A DNA stretch of 64,000 bases from Flavobacterium lotistagni. Lineage in GTDB: Bacteria > Bacteroidota > Bacteroidia > Flavobacteriales > Flavobacteriaceae. Location: positions 186,001 to 250,000 of the forward strand of contig NZ_JAAJBU010000003.1 in NCBI RefSeq assembly GCF_011392125.1. Reading direction: 5' to 3'. Within the stretch, counting starts at the first letter, position 1. Each line of letters opens with the position of its first letter. The notes below the pieces were generated by a model. The model saw nothing but the letters and a program-made list of their open reading frames with translations, searched no databases and was not told where the DNA came from. Shown in pieces: positions 35,022 through 42,291 of this stretch. The position numbers were made by a program, and so were the translations under genes.

Positions 35022-35095
35022 CGGTCTGGACGGGACTCGAACCCGCGACCCCATGCGTGACAGGCATGTATTCTAACCAACTGAACTACCAAACC
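35022..35095 (-). tRNA. tRNA-Asp (anticodon GTC)
   Basis: 74 bases. The acceptor arms GGTTTGG (35089-35095) and CCAGACC (35023-35029) pair with one T-G wobble. The anticodon loop contains GTC (CATGCCTGTCACGCATG), and the T-arm is GGGTTCGAGTCCC. The discriminator is G. CCA is not encoded. Confidence 0.95.
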
Positions 35096-35131
35096 TCTGC
35101 ATCATTGTGCGCGATCTTGCGATTGCGGTTG

Positions 35132-35161
35132 CAAATATAGAACAGATTTTTGTATCTGCAA
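35132..35161 (-). promoter_or_regulatory. tRNA-Asp promoter, TTG-N19-TATATTTG
   Basis: A consensus -7 box at 35132-35139 and TTG at 35159-35161, 19 bp apart on the minus strand. The layout is identical to the tRNA-Leu promoter. Confidence 0.7.
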
Positions 35162-35198
35162 GCGATTGGGTGAAAATATTTTTGAATTTAATTTTTGC

Positions 35199-36125
35199 TT
35201 AACCAAACGATTGTTTTTCAACCAAATAAGTGGTCAGGATTTTCTCGAAATCGGCACCTACATTCACAGGAACATACTTGATTTTATTCTGAATACAAGT
35301 CTCGGCGATTTTTTTGAAATAGGCTGCAACGTTTTTCTCGTAAATTTCCTTGACGTTGTCGGCAAAAAGCGTCACTTCTTCACCATTTTCGATATCGATA
35401 AACTTGCGAGGTACATTGTCGTAATCAAAATGCAATTCGGTTTTGTCGTCGATAACGTGAAACAGAACCACTTTGTGCTTGTCGTGTTTGAGGTGTTGCA
35501 AGGCGTTGAATAGTTTGCTGTCGTCGTCGGTTTGCAACATATCGGTAAAAAGCACAATCATCGAACGGCGGTGGATTTTCTCTGCGATTTGGTGCAAGAA
35601 CGTTGAGGTATCGGTGGTTTTTGTTGTGGCAGGTGAATCGAGTATTTCTTCGAGTTTACTGAGCAACATGCGGTGGTGGCGATCGCTGCCTTTCTCGGGC
35701 GCATAATATTCGTAAGTGTCAGAATATAAACTCAATCCTACGGCGTCACGTTGCTTTTTAAGTAAGTTCATCAACACCGCCGAAGCCAGTACCGAAAAGC
35801 CAATTTTGCTTTCGTAGAACGGTTGGCCATCTTTTAGCTTCGGATAGTGCATCGATGAGGAATTATCTACAATTAAATGACAACGCAAATTGGTTTCTTC
35901 CTCGAAACGTTTGGTGTATAAACGATCGGTTTTGGCAAACAATTTCCAGTCGATGTGCTTGGTACTTTCGCCGGAATTGTAAACTTTATGCTCGGCAAAT
36001 TCGGCAGAAAATCCGTGAAATGGCGATTTGTGCATGCCCGATATAAAGCCTTCCACCACTTGGTTGGCCAGCAGTTCTAGGTGTTGGAAACTCGATATTC
36101 TCTGTAATTGCGATTCGATGTTCAT
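35199..36125 (-). CDS. DUF58 (vWA-like) domain protein
   Basis: Encodes 308 residues, cytoplasmic. The DUF58 signature YNSGESTKHIDWKLFAKTDR is near 50-69, and a MIDAS-like motif DNSSSM lies near 89-94, so a von Willebrand A-type metal-dependent adhesion fold is expected. These proteins usually work with a MoxR-type AAA ATPase as a chaperone pair; no moxR gene is in view. A -7 box sits only 5 bp before the ATG. The four-cassette array starts just upstream of this gene. Confidence 0.87.
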   Translation of the reverse strand: MNIESQLQRISSFQHLELLANQVVEGFISGMHKSPFHGFSAEFAEHKVYNSGESTKHIDWKLFAKTDRLYTKRFEEETNLRCHLIVDNSSSMHYPKLKDGQPFYESKIGFSVLASAVLMNLLKKQRDAVGLSLYSDTYEYYAPEKGSDRHHRMLLSKLEEILDSPATTKTTDTSTFLHQIAEKIHRRSMIVLFTDMLQTDDDSKLFNALQHLKHDKHKVVLFHVIDDKTELHFDYDNVPRKFIDIENGEEVTLFADNVKEIYEKNVAAYFKKIAETCIQNKIKYVPVNVGADFEKILTTYLVEKQSFG

Positions 36126-36129
36126 GGGT

Positions 36130-36137
36130 CAAATGTA
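36130..36137 (-). promoter_or_regulatory. Bacteroidota -7 element (TACATTTG) hard against the DUF58 start
   Basis: Exact consensus on the minus strand, ending 4 bp from the DUF58 ATG. If used, the mRNA would be leaderless or nearly so. Confidence 0.45.
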
Positions 36138-36273
36138 GCGAATCGAGCTAGGATTAAAAAGCTAAAAGAATCTAAAAAAACAAAACAGTAGTATTTGGCA
36201 AATGATTGTCAGAACTTATAGATTGGCTCGGAAAAACACAAAGCGCAATAATACGGATATAGCTCACTACAAA

Positions 36274-39200
36274 CTACTGCTTCCATTTTTCTTCCAAGGC
36301 TTTTAAACGCGATTGCAACTCCAGATTGATTTGTTGTTGCAACTCGACCTGTTTTTTGAGTTGCTCCACTTCGGATTGATGATGTTCTATAGCGGTTGTT
36401 TTTGTATTCAGCTCTTTGATCGCATTGATTGAAGCCACTAAAATGCTGTGCATGTTGAAATTGAGAAATCCGTCATCATCGACTTGAACGGCATCCGGAA
36501 AAAGCGGTTGGACTTCTTGAGCAATGAATCCGGCGAATTCAGTATCTAACACTTCTTGCTCAAATTTTCGGTCGCCATTATTTTTGTAATGGTAGCGAAT
36601 GGGTTGCAATTGAATGATTTCGTTCAAGCCTTTGGTATAATGACCATCAACTGTTTTTAATCTGCTATCTGAAACGACTGTCCACGTAGTTGAACCGGGT
36701 TTTCTGCCTTCGTTTAACGAAAGTTCGAATTGTCCGCCAGGTGTTGCGGTTCCGATGCCGACGTCGCCCGTTGCAGTAATTCTCATTCGTTCTGACAAAG
36801 CGCCCGCATTATTGGTTTTCATCATCAAATAGCCTGAATTACTATTGAGAACACTATTGGTTTTTCTTCCTTCGATTGAGGCAAAATTTCGTTGTAGCAA
36901 AGCCGCATCGTCAATCATTCCGCCCAAGGTAATCGAACCCCCAATATCGGCTGCTTGCGGATTGTTGGTACGAACTAATAAATTCCCATCAACACCAAAA
37001 GTAGTGGTTACATTTTCATCTTGAATGTCCAATCGCGTTTGCGGTGCATTAGTTCCAATGCCGACATTGACACTTGCTGTTGCACCGTTTATTCCGTTGA
37101 TGCTTCCCAAAACCATTGCATTGCTAGCAGCTACTTCTGCTCGATATCCAATGGCAGTAGCGTTGGTTAAGCTTCCCGAAGCAACATCGGCTTCATAACC
37201 AAAACAAGAATTGTTAGAACCGGTAAAATTTGATCTTAAAGCAAAGGAACCCACGGCAGAGTTTGAAGCCCCCGTTGTATTACTATCTAAAGAAGCGCTT
37301 CCAATCCCAACATTAGAAACTCCTGTTGAATTGTCCGCTAAAGCAAGAACACCAATAGCCGTATTTAAGCTTCCAGATACATTCGCAGCCATAGAAGCCA
37401 CCCCAATTGAAATATTTTCATTTCCTATGGTGTTATTTTGCATTGAATTATATCCAAAAGCAGAGTTTGAAGTTCCTGTAGTATTATTGATTAAAGATCC
37501 ATATCCAACTGCTGAGTTATTATTACCTGTTGTATTTGAGTCTAATGAATTTGTACCAAAAGCAACATTATTAGTTCCAGTGGTATTGGCTCTCATCGAT
37601 TCAAAGCCAAACGCCGAATTCCCACTTGCTGTATTGTTTTCTAATGCGTAAAAGCCAAATGCCGAGTTATTATTGCCAGTTGTATTGACATTCAATGATG
37701 ATGCGCCAAAAGCTGAATTTGAGTTTCCTGTTGTGTTATTTAGCATGGATGCAATTCCGAAAGCACTATTACTTTGTCCGTTTGTATTATCCAAAAGAGT
37801 CAATGACCCAAAAGCTGCGTTAGAATTACCCGTTGTGTTTGCTGATAATGCAGAGCTACCAAAAGCGGAATTTCCAAATCCTGTAGTATTTAATCGTAAC
37901 GAATTAAAACCAAAAGCCGAATTGCCATTAGCGGTATTGTTCGCTAATGATTGATAACCAAAAGCCGAATTTTCATTTCCAACAGTATTAGTCGACAATG
38001 AAGAAGCTCCAACGGCAGTATTGCTAGTTCCGGTTGTATTGGAAAGCAAGGCGTTATAACCGAAAGCAACATTGTCGTTTGCCGTTGTATTCGCGTTCAA
38101 TGCACTATTCCCGAAAGCAGCATTTCTAGCACCTGTTGTGTTAGCTCCAAGCGCCGAATTACCGAAAGCCGAATTGGAATTACCAATCGTATTTGAAAAC
38201 AAAGTATACGAACCAAAAGCGGAATTGGCCGATGCCGTGGTGTTATTGGTCATTGCGTAAGCTCCAAAAGCCGAATTCAAGCTTCCGGTGGTATTGTCAA
38301 TTAATGAAGTGCTACCAAAGGAAGAATTATTACTTCCTGTGGTAGTGAATAATTGCGAACTGTTTCCGAAGGCCGAGTTTCCTTGACCTGTTGTGTTGGA
38401 TGCTAAAGTTGATCTTCCAAAAGCCGAATTGCCAGTTCCAGTCACATTTGAAGACAGCGAATTATATCCAAATGCCGAATTGACATTGCCAGTAGTATTA
38501 TTTCGAAGGGAAAAATAACCAAAAGCAGCGTTTTCTGTTCCTGAGGTATTCTTTTCAAGAGCCGAATAACCAAAAGCCGATAATCCGTTTGTGGTAGTTG
38601 CCGCATTTAAAGCAAAAGTACCAAAAGCCGCATTATACTGCCCGGTCGTATTAGAATACATAGATGAATTTCCGAAAACAGTATTGAACCTGCCTGTTGT
38701 ATTGTTAGCCAGTGATTGATTTCCAAAAGCATTATTATTGTCTCCTGTGGTATTTAGTTGCATCGAATTAAAACCGAATGAAGCGTTATTGTGCCCCGAT
38801 ATATTAGAAATCAGCGCATTTTGACCAAAGGCTGAATTGTAATATCCAGTTGTATTGGAACTTAGAGTGGCAAATCCGACTGCTGTGTTACTATTTCCTG
38901 TGGTGTTACTAAACATCGCATTTCTGCCCAAGGCCACATTCTGCTGCCCGGTTGTATTAGACAGTAGTGCATTAGAACCAAAAGCCGCGTTTTCAATTCC
39001 TGTCGACAACGGATTCAAGGCATTGGTTCCAAATGAAGTTGTTGTAAATGCTAATAATCCAGCGCGAGTGTTTCCTCTTTTAAAAACTACATCAGCATTA
39101 TTTGTAGTTCCAATGAAATGTGTTGCTGCATTAATTCCAGAATTTCCGGTAATTGACCAACCCGATGTTTGATTATTTCCTACAGCAATCCAATCGGAAG

Positions 39201-39480
39201 TGGTATTGTCCCAATAATAAAATCCTTTAGACTTTGGGTTGCCCGAAAAAGTAATGTCAGTGGTCAAATACACCATCATTCCTTGTTGCGCCGCAGTTGG
39301 GTTCGTGGCCGCAAAGGCATCTATTTTCGGAACCAACAATCCGTCAGTATTGCTGGGCGTGGCTTGATTGCTTGAACTAATATCCAATTGGGCATTGGGC
39401 AAAGTCGTGTTGATTCCCACTTGAGAAAAACAATAATTTGCCATCAAAAAAGAGCTTATAAATAGTAGCTTGGCTTTCAT
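36274..39480 (-). CDS. Fibre 1: exported repeat fibre with S74 chaperone domain
   Basis: Encodes 1068 residues. A signal peptide ends near SQ20. Residues 20-100 are an N-terminal module shared with the other three fibres (QVGINTT.PNAQLDI, TAAQQGMMVYLTT, GFYYWDN). Residues about 158-767 are 35-36 copies of a 17-residue YadA-head-like repeat (NTTG..N.AFG..ALxS). A linker leads to an S74-type intramolecular chaperone at the C-terminus, with SDSRLK (Ser937, Lys942, spacing 5) and GFIAQEVQPLFPDAV, ending in a coiled coil. S74 domains trimerise fibres and cut themselves off. There is no T9SS tail, so the export route is unclear. It is divergent from LytTR regulator 1. Confidence 0.85.
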   Translation of the reverse strand: MKAKLLFISSFLMANYCFSQVGINTTLPNAQLDISSSNQATPSNTDGLLVPKIDAFAATNPTAAQQGMMVYLTTDITFSGNPKSKGFYYWDNTTSDWIAVGNNQTSGWSITGNSGINAATHFIGTTNNADVVFKRGNTRAGLLAFTTTSFGTNALNPLSTGIENAAFGSNALLSNTTGQQNVALGRNAMFSNTTGNSNTAVGFATLSSNTTGYYNSAFGQNALISNISGHNNASFGFNSMQLNTTGDNNNAFGNQSLANNTTGRFNTVFGNSSMYSNTTGQYNAAFGTFALNAATTTNGLSAFGYSALEKNTSGTENAAFGYFSLRNNTTGNVNSAFGYNSLSSNVTGTGNSAFGRSTLASNTTGQGNSAFGNSSQLFTTTGSNNSSFGSTSLIDNTTGSLNSAFGAYAMTNNTTASANSAFGSYTLFSNTIGNSNSAFGNSALGANTTGARNAAFGNSALNANTTANDNVAFGYNALLSNTTGTSNTAVGASSLSTNTVGNENSAFGYQSLANNTANGNSAFGFNSLRLNTTGFGNSAFGSSALSANTTGNSNAAFGSLTLLDNTNGQSNSAFGIASMLNNTTGNSNSAFGASSLNVNTTGNNNSAFGFYALENNTASGNSAFGFESMRANTTGTNNVAFGTNSLDSNTTGNNNSAVGYGSLINNTTGTSNSAFGYNSMQNNTIGNENISIGVASMAANVSGSLNTAIGVLALADNSTGVSNVGIGSASLDSNTTGASNSAVGSFALRSNFTGSNNSCFGYEADVASGSLTNATAIGYRAEVAASNAMVLGSINGINGATASVNVGIGTNAPQTRLDIQDENVTTTFGVDGNLLVRTNNPQAADIGGSITLGGMIDDAALLQRNFASIEGRKTNSVLNSNSGYLMMKTNNAGALSERMRITATGDVGIGTATPGGQFELSLNEGRKPGSTTWTVVSDSRLKTVDGHYTKGLNEIIQLQPIRYHYKNNGDRKFEQEVLDTEFAGFIAQEVQPLFPDAVQVDDDGFLNFNMHSILVASINAIKELNTKTTAIEHHQSEVEQLKKQVELQQQINLELQSRLKALEEKWKQ
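37180..39009 (-). repeat. 51-bp coding tandem repeats in fibre 1
   Basis: About 36 units of 17 residues (two units have 16), consensus NTTG-x-x-N-S-A-F-G-x-x-A/S-L-x-S/N. Units are diverged from each other at the DNA level, so the array is old rather than a fresh slippage product. The pattern predicts a trimeric left-handed beta-roll shaft. Confidence 0.85.
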
Positions 39481-39498
39481 ACTATGAATTTAATCAAC

Positions 39499-39506
39499 CA
39501 AATTGC
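39499..39506 (-). promoter_or_regulatory. Fibre 1 promoter, -7 box GCAATTTG
   Basis: A TTTG-ending -7-like box on the minus strand, 18 bp before the fibre 1 start and 27 bp from the nearest operator repeat. The first two bases do not match TA, which suits an activator-dependent promoter. Confidence 0.5.
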
Positions 39507-39533
39507 CACTTTCCTTTTTAATAAAAAACCACT

Positions 39534-39569
39534 AATAGACCAACGACATTTTAAATAGACCAACGACAT
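39534..39569. promoter_or_regulatory. LytTR-type operator of cassette 1 (two 20-bp-spaced direct repeats)
   Basis: AATAGACCAACGACAT occurs at 39534-39549 and again, unchanged, at 39554-39569. On the fibre strand each contains CGTTGGT, fitting the [CA]GTTN[AG][TC] core of LytTR sites. It is 27 bp upstream of the fibre 1 -7 box and about 16 bp before the regulator's own -7 box. Confidence 0.75.
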
Positions 39570-39584
39570 GAATGCAATTTTTTT

Positions 39585-39592
39585 TACATTTG
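39585..39592 (+). promoter_or_regulatory. LytTR regulator 1 promoter, -7 box TACATTTG
   Basis: Exact TAnnTTTG, 15 bp before the ATG at 39608. The distal operator repeat occupies the place of a -33 element, so autoregulation is likely. Confidence 0.6.
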
Positions 39593-39607
39593 AGAGATTC
39601 TTAGAGT

Positions 39608-40312
39608 ATGAGAAAACTAAACTGTATTATTGTTGACGATGATGAAATCGATCGATTGACGGTACTTTCGTATGCTAGAAAATTTGAAAACCTAAACATT
39701 CTTGGTGTTTTTGAGTCGGCGGTTTCGGCTTTGAAAATCATTCAAAAAGAATCGATAGATATTCTTTTTTTAGACATTGACATGGACCAAATGAGCGGTT
39801 TAGAGTTTCGGAAAAAAGCAAGCGAAGTACCGGTCTGTATTTTCATCACATCGCACCCAGAACATGCCCTAGAGAGTTTCGAATTGGAAACCTTAGACTT
39901 TATGGTAAAACCAATCAAGAGCGATCGGTTTACCCAAACCATGCGTCGGATTGAAGAGTTTATGGAAATCAGACTCAAAGCACAACTTTTTGAATCGAGT
40001 ATTGGAGGCGATACGATATACATCAAAGAAGGCCAAGAGCAAACCAAAGTAAAACTCCACGAGATATTGTATTTAGAAGCCTTGAAAGATTATACTTTGG
40101 TCGTAACCCATCAAAAAAGGCATTGTGTATTTTCTGGAATCGGCAATTTATTGAAGGAAAGTCATTTTCAGTCATTTGTTCGAGTTCACCGAAGTTTTGC
40201 CGTTCAAAAACAGTATGTCGACAAAAAACTTACCCATGAAATTGTGTTGAATAATGGGGTTTCTATTCCTATTGGCAGAAGTTACAAAGCCGTTGCAACG
40301 AGTTTATTATGA
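39608..40312 (+). CDS. Cassette 1 LytTR response regulator
   Basis: Encodes 234 residues. The receiver has acidic residues CIIVDDDEID and phosphoacceptor Asp56 (ILFLDIDMD). The residue after DIDM is Asp where nearly all receivers have Pro. The LytTR domain covers about 135-234 with IYIKEGQEQTKVKL, ILYLEALKDYTLVV and FVRVHRSFAVQK. It is closely related to the three other cassette regulators. Its stop overlaps the kinase start (ATGA), so the two are coupled. The likely target is the direct repeat upstream of itself and fibre 1. Confidence 0.9.
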   Translation: MRKLNCIIVDDDEIDRLTVLSYARKFENLNILGVFESAVSALKIIQKESIDILFLDIDMDQMSGLEFRKKASEVPVCIFITSHPEHALESFELETLDFMVKPIKSDRFTQTMRRIEEFMEIRLKAQLFESSIGGDTIYIKEGQEQTKVKLHEILYLEALKDYTLVVTHQKRHCVFSGIGNLLKESHFQSFVRVHRSFAVQKQYVDKKLTHEIVLNNGVSIPIGRSYKAVATSLL

Positions 40313-42291
40313 GAAAGATAGTTGCCTTTTTTGCATTGCTTTTTCCTTATTTGTTGGTTTCTCAAAGCCATCAAAGTCAATGGATCAGCAAAGTCTCGAG
40401 AATGAAAGACGATACTTTGAAAGTCAATTATTACCACCAAATTGCTCAAGGTTACCCGGCAGCTGATTCTAGCCAAACCACTTTATATTTAAGAAAAAGC
40501 CTCGAATTGGCTCAGAAACTCAACTGGAATGACGGTGTAGCACAATCTTATTTTCTTCTAGGAGAACATTATTTAGGTTTGTACCATCGCTCGAAAGCAT
40601 TTTCCAATTTTCAACTGGCTTTGCGCAACACTAAGAATCCGAAAATTCGCGCCAATATTTATTTTTCCATTGGCGATGTATATCTTGAAGAGAGCAATTA
40701 TGTTCAAGCGCTAGCCACGTATCACCAGGCTTTAAAATTATTTGAAACTACAAATGACAAAAAAGGGATTGTCAAGGTTTTGATCTCAATGGGAAGTTTG
40801 TATACCGGTTTTGGTAAAAACAAAGAAGCCCTAGAGAGTTATAATCGAGCATTGAAAGTGAGTAAAACCGTCAGTAATTTTAAAGAAGAAATTATTTTAA
40901 GAGGCATTGGAACCGTCTACTACAATTTCGGAGAGAATCAAAAATCACTCGACTATTTGAATCGAAGTCTGACACTCATCAAAGCCCAAAAAGATGCCAA
41001 TCTCGAATCGCGTTTACTGTCTGATTTGGCGTTGGTTTTTTTAGAAATGAAACAATACCAAAAAGCGATTCATTACAGTCAGGCGTCGCTCAAAACTGAT
41101 CCTTCGATACTTGGTAAAAAGCACAATACTTCGTTTAGTTTTGGAGTAATTGGCGATTCATATATCGAGATAGCAAAACAAGAAAAGAACAATCGAAAAT
41201 CTATAGACAGTGCTATTTTTTATTTGGAAAAAGCGGCAAAATTGCACCGCGAGTTAAACAGCTTGCGCGGTTTGTATGACGATTATGAAAGCATATATGA
41301 AGCCCAAAAACTCAAAGGCAATTATGCCAAAGCCCTAGAATATTTCGAGCGTTGTACTATTTTTAAAGATTCGATGTACAATTCTGACAACAAGGAAACC
41401 ATCAAAAACCTCGAAGACAAAAGAGCCATCGAATTGCGCGACCGTGAAATCAAGATCAACCAACTGAAAATCGAAACCAAAGAAAAACAAAAATGGTTCT
41501 TCCTCTCAGGAATTGCTTTTTTGGTCATCATTGGAGGCTTACTGTTTTATCAGAGTCGGAACCGCAAAAAAAACAACGAAAAACTGCAACTTTTGAATGC
41601 CGAATTAAAACAAGCAAACCGCAATAAAACCCGTTTTTTTAGTATTTTGAATCACGATTTACGCAGCCCAATTTCGAATTTGATTCACTTTTTACACCTA
41701 CAAAAAAACAGTCCTGATTTACTGGATTCAGAAACCCGCGAACGATTGAGTGAAACTACACTAGAATCAGCAGAAAATTTACTGCATTCGATGGAGGATT
41801 TGTTGCTGTGGAGCAAAGGGCAAATGGAGCATTTTAAACCTGATTTTAAAACCGTTTCGGTCGAGAAAATCTTCCAAGATACCGCGCTTTATTTTAGCAG
41901 TGAAAAAATCAAAATCAACTTTGAAAACGCGAGCCAACTGGTTTTGACAACCGATGAAAACTACCTGAAAACCATTGTTCGGAACCTGACCGGAAATGCA
42001 CTAAAAGCGCTTTCGCAAACACCGAATCCTACTATTACTTGGAAGGCGTTTACCCAAGACAATCAAATTTTTTTGAGCATCACCGATAATGGCCCGGGTG
42101 CCGATCAAGAGCAACTGAAGGCGCTCTATGACGAAAGCGAAATCGTCGGCGTCAAATCGGGATTAGGGCTGCATCTGATACGCGATTTGGCCCGGGCTAT
42201 CGGATGTTCGATTAAGGTAGCATCTGAAAAAAATGCTGGCAGTACCTTTACCTTAACTTTTGAGGCATCAACGTTTGATGAATTGCTCTAA
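40309..42291 (+). CDS. Cassette 1 TPR-domain sensor histidine kinase
   Basis: Encodes 660 residues. A signal peptide (about 1-19) is followed by tetratricopeptide repeats from about 60 to 370, one membrane helix at about 396-415 (FFLSGIAFLVIIGGLLFY), a short coiled coil, and a cytoplasmic kinase core. His449 lies in SILNHDLRSPISNLIHF. ATP-binding motifs are VRNLTGNALKAL, DNGPGA and SGLGLHLIRDLA. So the TPR part should be periplasmic and sense a protein or peptide there. No receiver domain is fused. Its 3' end overlaps the convergent fibre 2 gene by 24 bp. Confidence 0.88.
   Translation: MRKIVAFFALLFPYLLVSQSHQSQWISKVSRMKDDTLKVNYYHQIAQGYPAADSSQTTLYLRKSLELAQKLNWNDGVAQSYFLLGEHYLGLYHRSKAFSNFQLALRNTKNPKIRANIYFSIGDVYLEESNYVQALATYHQALKLFETTNDKKGIVKVLISMGSLYTGFGKNKEALESYNRALKVSKTVSNFKEEIILRGIGTVYYNFGENQKSLDYLNRSLTLIKAQKDANLESRLLSDLALVFLEMKQYQKAIHYSQASLKTDPSILGKKHNTSFSFGVIGDSYIEIAKQEKNNRKSIDSAIFYLEKAAKLHRELNSLRGLYDDYESIYEAQKLKGNYAKALEYFERCTIFKDSMYNSDNKETIKNLEDKRAIELRDREIKINQLKIETKEKQKWFFLSGIAFLVIIGGLLFYQSRNRKKNNEKLQLLNAELKQANRNKTRFFSILNHDLRSPISNLIHFLHLQKNSPDLLDSETRERLSETTLESAENLLHSMEDLLLWSKGQMEHFKPDFKTVSVEKIFQDTALYFSSEKIKINFENASQLVLTTDENYLKTIVRNLTGNALKALSQTPNPTITWKAFTQDNQIFLSITDNGPGADQEQLKALYDESEIVGVKSGLGLHLIRDLARAIGCSIKVASEKNAGSTFTLTFEASTFDELL

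Noticed and set aside
37211..38260. Plus-strand frames rich in PVVL..KA.PKAEF repeats
   Set aside because: They are the mirror image of the 17-residue fibre repeats; the periodicity comes from the coding strand.
37180..39009. CRISPR-like array, because of regular 51-bp spacing
   Set aside because: The repeats are in-frame coding units, diverged from each other, with no constant repeat and unique spacer, and no cas genes are present.
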